Shown in pieces: positions 47,550 through 57,478 of a stretch of DNA of 64,000 nt. Numbering within the stretch: position 1 is the stretch's first letter; every line of letters starts with the position of its first letter. Source of the DNA: Eleusine coracana subsp. coracana (Eukaryota > Streptophyta > Magnoliopsida > Poales > Poaceae); NCBI GenBank assembly GCA_032690845.1, contig CM064426.1:68808403-68872402 (forward strand), given 5' to 3'. The notes below the pieces were generated by a model. The model searched no databases, was not told the DNA's origin, and saw only the letters and a list, made by a program, of their open reading frames with translations. The translations under genes and the position numbers were made by a program.

Positions 47550-48165
47550 AAAGAGCTGGCCTTGCGTGTTCAAAGCTAGCGTGTTGTAATATTGTAGAGA
47601 AAGCCATTCGATAATATCTATATCGTTTAAATGGTGGTAAGTTTTCTTTTTCTCCTATTGATATGGTGATTTCTAGCCCTAAATCCTTTTAATATATTCA
47701 AATTGTAAAAACTGCCGACCTCGTTCATCTACCCCCCTTTCAATGTACTGGGATACAAAAAATATAGGAATTGAGACGGTATGCTTTTGATTGGAAGCTT
47801 TCAATCAGCTAAAAGGTAGGAAACATGATTAATTAAACTTGCTCTTAAATCCAAAGGGAAGTTATATCAATTCCAACGTTCTGCCTTCCTGACTAAAAAA
47901 AGGAAAAACTTGCTACCTTCCGTTCTTTTACGACATACGCTGAAGTTCTACTCAGGACTGAAGGACAGTTGGGACCATGTTTCGCGGTCCCATTTTCAGT
48001 GTGTTAAGCGTGCTAGTATGAGAGAAGGCGCCTCTCAACCTCACGCCCATGTCAGGGGAGCACTCCCATTTCCGCCATCACTCCACTCTCGGACGGGGTT
48101 CTGCTGACTTAAGTCACTCACACTGACGAGTGGGGCAATGGTTATGCACGGCCCACTTGGTAGTA
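47550..48165 (+). repeat. Triplicated promoter/leader segment, copy 1
   Basis: Begins AAAGAGCTGGCCTTGCG and runs to the CACGGCCCACTTGG region. It aligns almost base for base with 50116-50700 and, from 47895 onward, with 58284-58490. Here the gene that follows the other two copies is missing and replaced by an (AG)n microsatellite and unrelated sequence. The leader contains GGGACCATGTTTCGCGGTCCC, a short inverted repeat around CATGTTTCG. Confidence 0.85.
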
Positions 48166-48181
48166 CTAGCAAAAGGGAGCA

Positions 48182-48183
<2 letters not shown>

Positions 48184-48215
<32 letters not shown>
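48184..48215 (+). repeat. (GA)n microsatellite
   Basis: About 16 GA units just after the end of segment copy 1. Confidence 0.95.
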
Positions 48216-48216
<1 letters not shown>

Positions 48217-48713
48217 GATATGCCTGGAAACATTCATACTCCTACATCTAGGAGACAGAGAGAGATAGGGCAGTGGTGCATTGAAGGCTACTGGGACCCT
48301 GGGGGAAAACTGCCTGGGTTATGCAGGCAGCTTCACCAACCTGGGTTGGATTTTCTTAGCCTGGATTTGGATTTGATTGTCTGGGCCAAGCAGCAACTCC
48401 TAGCAAAAAACCACACAGGCTACTACTCATATGTCAACTGGCGTGGATATACCATCTAGAGCTGCCATGACATTTTAGGTGGAAGGGTGTCTGCCTCTTG
48501 TTACAACACGTGGTTCATTCTCTGGCACTCATATGCGGATGTGCCATGATATTTTAGCTACATATCTATCTATCTATCTTCTATTCTTTTCTTATTTGAA
48601 AGTCAAACGAAGCCACCACATTCGCTCTCAAGAAGATAGAATTACCACGTTAATCTAAAAAAGAGAAGACATAGACTGTCGGATTTTATGAAGATTTAAT
48701 GATCTAGAATTCT
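48216..48713. other. Intergenic, nothing recognised
   Basis: No gene or repeat apart from a short (ATCT)n run at about 48563-48580. Confidence 0.4.
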
Positions 48714-48812
48714 GATTCTTCTTACAAATTCAGAAGCAAACAACAATAATAAAGACTTCATACCAAATACAACTCATAACTAGCAAATAGAAAAGAGATA
48801 AGATGGTGCATT
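48714..48812 (+). repeat. Direct repeat ~99 bp, copy 1
   Basis: GATTCTTCTTACAAATTCAG to GATGGTGCATT, matched at 49749-49846 with about five differences. The copies are about 1 kb apart. Confidence 0.85.
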
Positions 48813-49007
48813 AATGAAAAATATTAATAAAGAGTTGGCCTTGCGTTCATAGCTAGCGTGTTTGAGTTAAAGTCCACCAAGCGTGATGAGTTGAAGATTA
48901 AACTTTCAAAATTTTGTATCTATCAAAAAATGACTTATGTGTGGGAGTCTCAAACTCCAACTAACTTATGGGGTGGTTTTTGCAATTAACCCAAGTTTTA
49001 TCTATCA

Positions 49008-49060
49008 CTAGCCATATGCCCGTGCGTTGCTACGATAAAAAAAATAACAAAGAATGATTG
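49008..49060 (-). mobile_element. Possible Helitron 3' end
   Basis: The minus strand ends GCACGGGCATATGGCTAG followed by T. It resembles the Helitron termini at 22133 and 51632, but the hairpin is reduced to about three pairs and no 5' end could be paired with it. Confidence 0.3.
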
Positions 49061-49748
49061 ACAAAACATTTTAGTGCATAAACAAAATTGATATCTTCCA
49101 TAAGTTGAGGATGTCACCGCATTTTCCATAAGTTGAGGATGTTCTATTTTAGTAATTTTTCGAGGTCCTCGATGCCTCATTTGTCGATGCCCCAGTTCTG
49201 CAATCAGCGGTGCCTTTTTTCATGCTTTTTTCTCTTTATTTCACTGGGTATTAACCATTATCTCCTCTGCAGTGTCTAATTAGGCTGCCGCAAGCCTGAT
49301 TTTGTCACTCTTGTGATGAATCAGAATCGCCGGGTGCAGATCTTTGCTAGCGCCACTGCAAAAAATATTCTTGTTGTAGCAAGACAATTTTAGAATGGAA
49401 GCAAGACGTAAATGTTCAAAGCGAGACATTCTTGTTGTGGGGCTGATGGGACCCACATGTCGGCGCATTTTCCAGTAGGGGTGGTGTGACGACCACCATC
49501 ATACAAGCCTAGTATAGTAGACATGTACCCATTTGCGTCTTAACAGTGCAGTGTGATTTTATTCTCTATCGATCAAACTCCTTATGATACTATTTGTCAC
49601 ATGTGCTTGTTCAAGTATAACAGCTCATTTCATATGGCCCACTGATATGTGGGTTCTGAAAGGATTCATCCCAAAAAAGTTTGGAAATATTGTATGTAGG
49701 TGGTATTTCAAATTAAAAAATTAATTAATAATAACAAAACAGAATTTT
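49061..49748. other. Intergenic, nothing recognised
   Basis: Low-GC sequence with no gene. It separates the two ~99-bp direct repeats together with the stretch before 49008. Confidence 0.35.
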
Positions 49749-49846
49749 GATTCTTCTTACTAATTTAGAAGCAAACAACCATAATAAAGACTTCATACCA
49801 TATACAACTCATAACTAGCAAATAGAAAAGAGATAAGATGGTGCAT
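49749..49846 (+). repeat. Direct repeat ~99 bp, copy 2
   Basis: Partner of 48714-48812. Flanks differ on the right side; on the left both are preceded by AATT-rich sequence. Confidence 0.85.
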
Positions 49847-50060
49847 TTTAACCATTAGCATATATATGTACTCAAGATGGTATTGTGCAAGGGCCTTATA
49901 GGAATTGTTAAGCGATGGGTTGTTTTGGCCACTCAAACAACAATAATTTTCTAAGAAGGATGATATTAAATATGATATAGACTCTAATTAGTTGCAACAC
50001 AAGCACATTATGTAAAGATTTAAAAAGTATATATTGGAAATTAAAACTACATAATTCTAG

Positions 50061-50093
50061 CCACGCAAGTTTATGCGGGGAACCTCGTCCTAG
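50061..50093 (+). mobile_element. Helitron 3' terminus (plus strand)
   Basis: Hairpin CCACGCA-AGTTTA-TGCGGGG (one mismatch) at 50061-50080, then AACCTCGTC and CTAG at 50090-50093 followed by T. This is the expected Helitron 3' structure. Its 5' end was not identified. Segment copy 2 with its gene starts 23 bp downstream. Confidence 0.55.
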
Positions 50094-50115
50094 TTCTCTA
50101 TATAAAAAAATGAAT

Positions 50116-50700
50116 AAAGAGCTGGCCTTGCGTGTTCATAAATTCGTTGTAGGGAAAGTCATTCGGTAATATCTATCTCATTTAAATGGTGGTAAGTTTT
50201 CTTTTTCTCCTATTGATGTGGTGATTTCTAGCCCTAAATCCTTTTAATATATTCAAATTGTAGAAACTGCCGACCTCGTTCATTTACCCCCATTTGAATG
50301 TACTAGGATACGAAAAATGCTTTTGATTGGAAGCTTTCAATCAGCTGAAAGGTAGGAAACATGATTAATTAAACTTGCTCTTAAATCCAATGGGAAGTTA
50401 TATCAATTCCAACGTTTTGCCTTCCTGACTAAAAAAAGGAAAAACAATCTGCCTTCCATTTTTTAATGACATATGCTGAAGTTCTACTCAGGACTCAGGG
50501 ACAGGTGGGACCATGTTTTGCGGTCCCATTTTTAGTGTGTTAAGCGTGCTAGTATGAGAGAAGGCGCCTCTCGACCTCACGCCCATATCAGGGGCGAACT
50601 CCCGTTTCCGCCATCACTCCACTCTCGGACGGGGTTCCGCTGACTTAATTTACTCACGCTGACGAGTGGTGCAGTGGTTGTGCATGGCCCACGTGCAGTA
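50116..50700 (+). repeat. Triplicated promoter/leader segment, copy 2
   Basis: Near-identical to 47550-48165 and followed here by the gene at 50818-51436. Likely promoter and 5' leader of that gene; no single TATA box stands out. Confidence 0.85.
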
Positions 50701-50817
50701 ACCCACTGCCCGGTGCCTTAAGTCAGCGGATCCGGTTCCCTCTCTCCTGCTTCTCGTCTTCTTTGCTATGTCCAAACCACCTCAGTCCTCGCTCGCCGCT
50801 CGCCACGCTCAACTGCC

Positions 50818-51436
50818 ATGGCGCCCACGGGGGACTCGAGGGAGCCCGCTGGCAACCGCAACCTCCGCACCCGTCTCCTCCCAGAGTTTGCGGTATGTTC
50901 CTGCCCATGTTCTATGATTTCCGTACAATTTTAGGGATTTTTACTATTCATCAACTATTTATAGATCGGTGGTTCGTCTTCTTTTGTGGCTGGAGCACGC
51001 CGCGGTGAGTCACGCTCGCCTTCGCCGAAGCGGCGTTCTGGCCCTGGACGTCTCGGTGGCACCGAAGGAGGAGGAGGTCATCCCGGCGGCGGCAGAGGAG
51101 GAGGAGGTGGCGCCGCCAGAGGTCGTCAAGGCGACTGTCAGCAACGACGAGAATGACGAAGAGTACAGTAACAGCAGCGACTCCGCCGACTACTACCATT
51201 CCCTCGATGGTGGCATGCACGTCGTGTGCCGGGTGGATTATTCCTCCGGCAATACCTTGTACTCGTGCCCGGTTTGCCAAGATAGGGAGTTTGAGTACAA
51301 GGAGGAGGTTCAGGTGCATGCGTTGCGGTTATTCCGCAATAATGTTGCGGTGCCCGATGACATTGAGAGGCACCGTCAGATTGCTCAGGACGCGGGATAC
51401 AGGTCTGCCTTGAAGAAGAGATCGACTTCCTCCTAG
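50818..51436 (+). pseudogene. Two-exon grass gene, copy A (frameshifted), zinc-finger-like C-terminus
   Basis: Exon 1 is 50818-50892 (MAPTGDSREPAGNRNLRTRL..., 25 codons), intron 50893-50964 with GT-AG ends, exon 2 from 50965. In phase, exon 2 begins GGSSSFVAGARRGESRSPSP. A net 8-nt deficit relative to copy B after CCGAAGC (about 51027) then throws it out of frame. The conserved downstream part is therefore read in another phase: an acidic Glu-rich stretch, PPEVVKATVSN, and YSCPVCQDREFEYKEEVQVH with a DDIERHRQIAQD tail, stopping at 51436. The CPxC...H block loosely resembles the zf-XS finger of SGS3-like proteins; this is tentative. A rescue start at 50969 could give a 155-residue product. Confidence 0.6.
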
Positions 51437-51631
51437 ATCGTTGTCACCACCGCGCTTTGGTCATCCTGTTCATAGTCGTTAACTACTAATACTAGTTTGA
51501 TGCTTTTGTTTTTTGTTTCTTTCTTTCCGTGTGCTGATGATGAACAGGTATATATCGATGCATGTCGATCTTTGTCTATGTATATCCAGTGGTGGTGAAC
51601 TAGCCAATGCCATTTTGTGAATGTATATATA

Positions 51632-52086
51632 CTAGCAAAGTGTCCGTACGTTGCTACGGACTTAAAAAAACACTCTTTATAATTTAAATATAAATTATTT
51701 ATATAATATAATTTTTAGATATATACAATATTATTAATATTTTTTACATGAAAGATTATATTTGTATTACCATTGATGCTTCTAAGTATACCATTTTATA
51801 TGTCAAAAGTAACAATTTTATCACCAATTTTTACCATATTCTAAAAGCTTTATCCAGAAGGAAAAATCAATTCACGGAGTTTAGAAACAGCACTGCATTG
51901 TTATATAATTTTGAAATTGAAGACTTGCTCTAATGAAAAAAGTTAAAACACGAAAGTTGTAGATCTCGTCGAGTCTTTTTGAAACATATATAGACCATAT
52001 TATTTGGACTACGGAGATAGGAGATATGGACCCTGCACAGAGATCTACGCAGAGGAGTCCGAATCAGAATTTATAGATTGTAGAGA
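51632..52086 (-). mobile_element. Short Helitron, copy 3
   Basis: The minus strand starts TCTCTACAATCTATAAATTC at 52086 with A before it. It ends CTAG at 51632 followed by T. A perfect 7-bp stem hairpin GTCCGTA/TACGGAC (plus 51642-51661) sits 6 nt from the terminal CTAG. 455 bp, no coding capacity. Most of it aligns with the left part of the Helitron at 20950-21621. Confidence 0.8.
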
Positions 52087-52429
52087 TTATTAGGTCATAT
52101 ATGTGTCTTGATCGATTTTTGATCATCATCTTCGCCTAAAAAGACGCTAGTTAGTCTGACATACTACAATATCCTTTTTCTTCAGAATAATCCGTCATAA
52201 TTTCAAAATCACAAAGTGACATTCATTACATAAGTCACCCTGACACTAGATAAGATCATTCATACATGGCTAAAAGTTGATTATTTGTTACTCTTGTATA
52301 CAGTGTCCATCACCTTTTTCTTCAGAATAATTCGAAGATCCTCTGCCCTAGGCATGATCTGAAGTTTTACAAGGCGCATAGTTAATAATAAGTATAATAT
52401 AGCATGTCAAACTATATCGGTGTTTGTAA
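52087..52429. other. Intergenic, probable 3' region of the next gene
   Basis: Contains TTTTTCTTCAGAATAAT twice (about 52167 and 52315). The second belongs to a minus-strand frame (QIMPRAEDLRIILKKK) that could be a further exon of the gene at right. Not resolved. Confidence 0.3.
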
Positions 52430-53645
52430 TCAATAGGGAAGGACCATCACCTCCTTGCAAGACAACAACTCATGAGGTCTAACATCGTGACTTTCATTAG
52501 TGAACATAAACTTGATGTGCATTTTTTCCAACCTGAGGTCACATTTGACTTCACGTCCTAGTGGCACATCGGCGTCACAAACAAAATAAAAGATCACTTC
52601 TTTAGATTTCTTCTTCCTTTTGTCTTCAAATCCTGGTGGCACATCGGGGAAATTGGGCTTGAGGACATATAATAAAGAAATTGATGAGATGAGATAATCA
52701 TAATTTTCTGATGGATAGCATGACTAACAGATTAATCAAGTGAAGCAGAGGGTACTCATAGATCGATACATATAGCATATATAAACAAAGTAAGAGCATC
52801 TCCAAGAGCTCTTCTATATTATTCTTTATCTTTAAATTTGAAGATTTTCAACAAAAAAAAGCCATCCAACAGATGTCCTATATGTGTTTCTATTTTTTCT
52901 GATAGCTAGTAAAATACTTCTCTCGATAGCTATTTTTAGCCAGTCATGGAAGCTTGCTATATGGCCGTAATTACCGCATGCAGGGGAAGAAAACGTGTGC
53001 ATGCAAAGGAGAAAAATAGAATTGCTGACATCATTGCATGCAACTTTAATTTTAAAGCAAAAAAAAATTGGTAACTCTCAATGTCAAGTCCAAAAATGAT
53101 TTCACCAATGTATTCGTAGTGATGAAAGCTTCAAAACTAGACCCAACTTGCCTATATTTTAATGATTTTTAAATATAGATATAAGAAGTTTTAGAGAGTC
53201 TGTTGGATTAATTCATTATTCTAGAGGATATTTTATTTTAGAGAGCGGCTATAATCAGAATTTAGCATGTTTCTAATGAATCTGAAAGTGCATTAATCAA
53301 TCTATCTAATTAGTTTAGCAGATTAATCAAGTGAAGCACGTAGGAGTAGTATGCAGTACACACAGATGGATTCGTGGTGATGGATGATGCAGAGGCTATT
53401 GCCGTTCCCTTCCCTTTCTTCCTCGCTGTTGCGGTGGCTGAGATAGAGGCTTCCGGAAGGCCCATCCCTTTGTCCGTGGCATTCGAGGCGCGCGGTGTCT
53501 CAGGCTGAGGCAGAGGCGTGCCGCAGAGGCTGAAGCTGAGGTCGAACGGGATGAGGGCCAAGAAGTCGTGGGTGTCCGACGGAGAAGCCCTGGTCACTGC
53601 GCTACGCGAGAAGCGCCCGCATGCGTCGTGCATCTGGTGACGCAA
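52430..53645 (-). CDS. Hypothetical two-exon gene, minus strand
   Basis: Exon 1 would start at ATG 53633 (MHDACGRFSRS) or 53645. It runs through SDTHDFLALIPFDLSFSLCG and a Pro/Ala/Lys stretch to a GT donor near 53372. It is preceded by a CT-rich leader with AACCCTAACAG at about 53784 and a short upstream ORF. Exon 2 would begin after a CAAG acceptor at 52657: PNFPDVPPGFEDKRKKKSKE, then VIFYFVCDADVPLGREVKC and KCDLRLEKMHIKFMF, ending at TGA 52430. The 700-bp intron is AT-rich. No family recognised. The exon join is inferred from splice motifs only, and the two exons may be unrelated. Confidence 0.35.
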
Positions 53646-53866
53646 CTAGAACGTCCGGCGTTTAGGCATCGTCGACGGCTATAGCTGCCGCCGAGGTTGA
53701 AGAGGATGGCTGCCGGCGTCGCAAGGGATATTGGGGATACAAAGTTTACTCTTCGGTGGGACGTTTCCGTGAGGAGATGAACTGTTAGGGTTGAGAGGGT
53801 AGAGGAGTGTTGGGTTTCGTAGGGAATGACACAGTAGTAGTAGTTTGCACCTCTAGTCATATTCTA

Positions 53867-54843
53867 CTACCTCTATCCAAAAATATAAGCATTTCTGGGT
53901 TTGGTCAAAGTCAAATAATTTTAACTTCAACTATCAATTTAGAAAAAGTTACGAAGATTGATCAAGTATGAAAGATATTGCTAGATTCATCTTAAAAGCT
54001 ACTATGATAAGGCCATTCCATTCTCAATGGTCCTTTCATTTGACATTAATTAGGTGCCAAATCAGACTTTTCGATGACATGGCAATAATTTAATTAAGAA
54101 AGAGAAGAGAACCCTTTCATCCTAGTGAAAGGATGGTGGCATTGTTTCAAACTAAATGAAAGGAGAATGAAAGTCTGTTGAGGCCAAATCTTTCTTTCAT
54201 CCAGATCATATATGACACATTTGATCATATCCCTATGCAGCAATTTAATGATCTCTTAAGTCTATGAAACTTTGAAATGAAAGAGACCACTGAGAGATAC
54301 CCTTTTATTTCACAGAACAAACCTAGAACGCTGACATGTCATACATGGAAACCGTGAAATAAAAGGGGTCACTGAGAATGGCCTTAGTGGGTCTTTCATT
54401 TGGCATTAATTAGCTACCACATAAGCAAAAATGGTGACATGGTAAGGAATTTAATATGAAAGAGGAGAGATGTCTTTCATCCCCATAAAAGGATGTTGAC
54501 AATCTTTGCAAAAAGATGAAAGCCAAATGAAAGTGCCCTGAGAGTATTTCCTTTCATATTGAACACCCTCAACCAATAATTGAAAGCCAACTAGCAATAA
54601 TTTAATATTCTAGCAAGCCTATGGAACTGTGAAATGAAAGTGTGCACTGAGAGATAACATTTCATTTCATTGAACAAGATTAGAAAGCCGATGTGTCACA
54701 CTTACAAACTGTGAAATGAAAGAGGCCACTGAGAATGGCCTATATGCAACTCTTTATATATTTACATTTAGATATATTATCACTCAAAGTTTAAAATATT
54801 TCACTTTGACTAAAGCTAGAATTATATTCTTGGACGGAGGGAG
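53867..54843. mobile_element. Stowaway-like MITE interrupted by another element
   Basis: Left terminus CTACCTCTATCCAAAAATA, right terminus TCTTGGACGGAGGGAG, TA on both sides (53865-53866, 54844-54845). The left interior (GGTCAAAGTCAAAT) complements the right interior (ATTTCACTTTGACTAAAG). The natural element would be about 245 bp; 730 bp are inserted near its middle. Confidence 0.8.
54011..54740 (+). mobile_element. Tandemly duplicated MITE inside Stowaway
   Basis: Two ~360-bp units (54011-54383 and 54384-54740) in direct orientation. Each ends CACTGAGAATGGCC; the first starts GGCCATTCCATTCTCA, its inverse. Shared inner blocks include CTTTCATTTG, CATTAATTAG, CTTTCATCC, GTGAAATGAAAG and CACTGAGAGATA. 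The second unit lacks its own GGCC start, so the units share a terminus. The target duplication could not be defined. Confidence 0.7.
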
Positions 54844-54889
54844 TACTAGCAAACTCTTCTCTCCCCTTCATGCAACAAAAGTCATATTC

Positions 54890-55075
54890 TAATGATTAGA
54901 GTGTTCCTTAGCCAATTACCACAATTAAAGAGTGTCTTGTAGCAACTACATAATTTTTTTTGGGCGGGGGGGGGGGGGGGGGGGGGGGGAAGCAACTACA
55001 TAATTAAGTAGTAGTGTCTATTATAGCAAATACCACAAAAGAATGATGTCCACTAGCAAATTTGGCCTTTGAAAA
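54890..55075 (+). repeat. ~30-bp unit repeats (forward)
   Basis: Units of the type AGTGTYYTRTAGCAAnnACCACA recur here. They are interrupted by the poly-G run at 54966, and recur in both arms of the foldback at 55106-55666 and at 57161-57278. Confidence 0.6.
54966..54989 (+). repeat. Poly-G tract (24 G)
   Basis: Uninterrupted run after TGGGC. It is flanked on both sides by GCAACTACATAA, so it sits within a short duplication. Could form a G-quadruplex; the length may be unreliable. Confidence 0.85.
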
Positions 55076-55105
55076 GTTCTATCTCTCTTAAATGATTATT
55101 GGGAA

Positions 55106-55666
55106 AATTTGTTGCTAGACACTCTTTTTTTATGGTCTTTGCTAGAGGACACTCTTCAAATGAGTCTTTGCTCATGGACACTATATACTACTCAGTTGTG
55201 GTAATTGATTAAAAGACACTATGATGAATAGAATATGACTTTTCATGCATGAAAGATAGAGAAGATTTCACAAATGGCTAAATTGACCTTGGAATTGTTT
55301 TAACAAATTTGACCATATAATTATATTTTATAAATCAAATATCATAAATATTATTAAATCTTAGCATATTATCAAATTTTTTATTAAATCTGAGTCTTTG
55401 ATTATATGCTCAGATTTAATAATATTTATGATATTTGATTTATAAAATATAATTATGTATGGTCAAATTTGCTAATCATTTCAAGGGCAATTTAGCCATT
55501 TGTGAAGTCTTCTCTCTCTTTCATGCATGAGAAGTCATAATCTATTCACCATAGTGTCTTTGCCCAGTTACCACAAGTAATAAGTAGTGTCCATGAGCAA
55601 AGATTCATTTGAAGCTAGAGTGTCCTCTAGCAAAGACCACAAAAGAAAAGTGTCCAGCAGCAAATT
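55106..55666. repeat. Long foldback (arms ~255 bp)
   Basis: The left arm 55106-55362 is the imperfect reverse complement of the right arm 55412-55666, with a ~50-bp loop. Termini are AATTTGTTGCTAGACACT and GTGTCCAGCAGCAAATT. Matching inner blocks include TTTGCTAGAGGACACTC/GAGTGTCCTCTAGCAAA and the ATATTTATGATATTTG core. A further inner hairpin (TTATTAAATCTGAG/CTCAGATTTAATAA) spans the loop. No coding potential. A transcript through it would form a long dsRNA hairpin. It could be a foldback-type MITE or an inverted duplication of the 30-bp repeat array. Confidence 0.85.
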
Positions 55667-56030
55667 AGCTGATGATTATTGTAGCTGAATGAAGGTGCAT
55701 TTAGGCCCCTAATTTTATTTTGGTGATTGGCGCCAATACAATTAAGAATGGACTAATGTTTCAATGAGCATGTGTGTAGAAGATGGTTCAATTATTGATG
55801 ACAAAATGCATAGAAGCTCAAATACTCAAAGAAAAGGAGAAAACAAAGTGGCCAAGAAATTTCAAGATGATACTCAAAAATTTGCTCAAATATGAAACTC
55901 ATGGAGTTTTTACTTTATTTTTGAGTATAGGAAAAACCGTACTATTAAGAGGGACACAAAAGTGTGAAGCAATGATGAACTAAGAGCAAAATCCAAAATT
56001 CCACAGCCAAAACATTTTTCCAGGGCAAAA

Positions 56031-56313
56031 TCATCGGACTTGTCCGACCCATCGGACAAGTCCATCGGACTCCAGAACCTTTGCCACTCTGGGTCGTCGG
56101 ACTTGTCTGACGGTCATCGGACATGTCCGATGATCAGCAAGTCCCACCCATCGGACTTCACTGTCGGACTCCAGTACCCGTGTCAAACCCTAGCCATCGG
56201 ACTTGTCCGATAGTCAACTTGTCCGAGGCATCGGGCAGGTCCCTCGGACTCCAGAACCAACGCCAACTTGTTCCATCGGACATGTCCGATGACCATCGGA
56301 CTTGTCCGATGGA
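56031..56313 (+). promoter_or_regulatory. Palindrome array CGGACwTGTCCG in solo LTR U3
   Basis: At least six near-perfect palindromes (CATCGGACTTGTCCGA, CATCGGACATGTCCGATG and variants) plus half sites (CATCGGACTCCAG) lie within 280 bp. They sit just upstream of the TATA box. Density and position suggest enhancer-like sites; the binding factor is unknown. Confidence 0.6.
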
Positions 56314-56357
56314 GATCTGAGAAATACTCATCCAAACGGCTCCTTCTCTTCTTGAGC

Positions 56358-56365
56358 TATAAATA
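56358..56365 (+). promoter_or_regulatory. TATA box of solo LTR
   Basis: TATAAATA in GAGCTATAAATAGACCCC, followed about 30 bp later by a CT-rich start region (CATTCCACTCAAAAACACTC). Confidence 0.75.
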
Positions 56366-57160
56366 GACCCCCACTTTGTCCCTTGTCTGGTTGGTCACTC
56401 ATTCCACTCAAAAACACTCTCAAGCTCACTTTGCTCTCTAAATCTCTCCTCCCTTACTTCCAATCTTGATTTGTGAAGGTTTTGAGAGAAGATTCAAGAG
56501 CTCCATCAACTTCAAGCTTCCATTCTCTCAAGCTCTTGGTTCATCCTCACCACCGACCACGTTTGTGTTTGTTACTCTTAGGGATTCATCCCCTAGACGG
56601 TTAGAGGTACCCGTAGAGCTCCCAACTTGTGTGGTGACGCCTCGGGAAGTTTGTATTGACCCCTCCTTCGTGGAGTTTGCTAGTGGAAAGACAAGTTTGA
56701 TCTTTGTGGTCAACTTGGAGAGGTTAGGGTTGAAAGAAACCCGGTCCTTTGTGGATTCCTAAACGGAGACGTAGGCTTCTTTATGGAGATGAACTTCTGT
56801 GAACAAATCTTGTGTCTCCCCTTGTCTTCTTTTGCATACTTGTTATTTACTTGCTCTTGCTCATATCTCGCTAGCTAGGGTTTGCCTCGTTTCTCTTAAA
56901 TTAACTTGTGTAGGTTGCTTGCTAGTTGTTCCTCTTCTTTCTACAACTTCCTCTAGCTTATAATTACTAGATCCTAGCTTGCCTTGCACTAATATAAAGT
57001 TTTAATCGGCCGATCTACTTTTCTAACTCGTGCCATCGGACAAGTCCATCGGACTTTCCTCACAATCATCAGACAAGTCTGACACTGCGCATTTGACTTT
57101 TATTATTAAGTGATTTTCAGGGACAATTGCCTATTCACCCCCCCTTTAGGCACTTTCACT

Positions 57161-57278
57161 GAAGTGTGTTTTAGCAAATAACCATCATTGAAGAGTGGTT
57201 TCTAGCAAAACCAGAATTCAGGAGTGCTCTATAGAAAATACCATCATCGAAGAGTCATTTGTAGCAATCTTTGCCTAG
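57161..57278 (+). repeat. Tandem ~30-bp repeat, 4 units
   Basis: Units start at about 57161, 57190, 57220 and 57249 (GAAGAGTGGTTTCTAGCAAA type). They are the same family as the units at 54890-55075 and in the foldback arms. The solo LTR inserted within this array. Confidence 0.65.
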
Positions 57279-57376
57279 TAACCATTGGACGTGGCATGTG
57301 TATAACAACCACCATCAAACATATAGTGATTCGATATGCTTTGGTGAGGACTACCACTTGACACGCCTCCAGTCCA

Positions 57377-57476
57377 ATTGCTTGACTTTGCTGAATTCCG
57401 GTTTCGTGGCCCTGCGCGGAGTAATGATTGCTTGACTTTGCTGAATTCCGGTCTCGTGGTCCTGCACGGAGTAATG
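57377..57476 (+). repeat. 50-bp direct tandem duplication
   Basis: Two adjacent copies, period exactly 50 bp, four mismatches (ATTGCTTGACTTTGCTGAAT start). A second small duplication, GCAAAGCCTGCGATGGGG, occurs at about 57560 and 57591. Confidence 0.9.
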
Positions 57477-57478
57477 AT

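Larger units (their letters stand above)
55690..57158 (+). mobile_element. Solo LTR, 1,469 bp
   Basis: Starts TGAAGGTGCATTTAGGCC, ends TTTAGGCACTTTCA. CTGAA lies on both sides (55685-55689, 57159-57163). TG...CA ends plus a 5-bp duplication and no internal coding region indicate a solo LTR left by recombination. It contains a TATA box, a probable transcribed R/U5 part and an array of palindromic CGGACwTGTCCG sites upstream of the TATA box. A few more occur at 57033-57085. The open frame at 56466-56762 lies in the R/U5 part and is not considered a gene. Confidence 0.85.

Noticed and set aside
56466..56762. 98-codon frame in the solo LTR
   Set aside because: Lies in the transcribed LTR part downstream of the TATA box; no domain; LTRs of this size often have chance frames.
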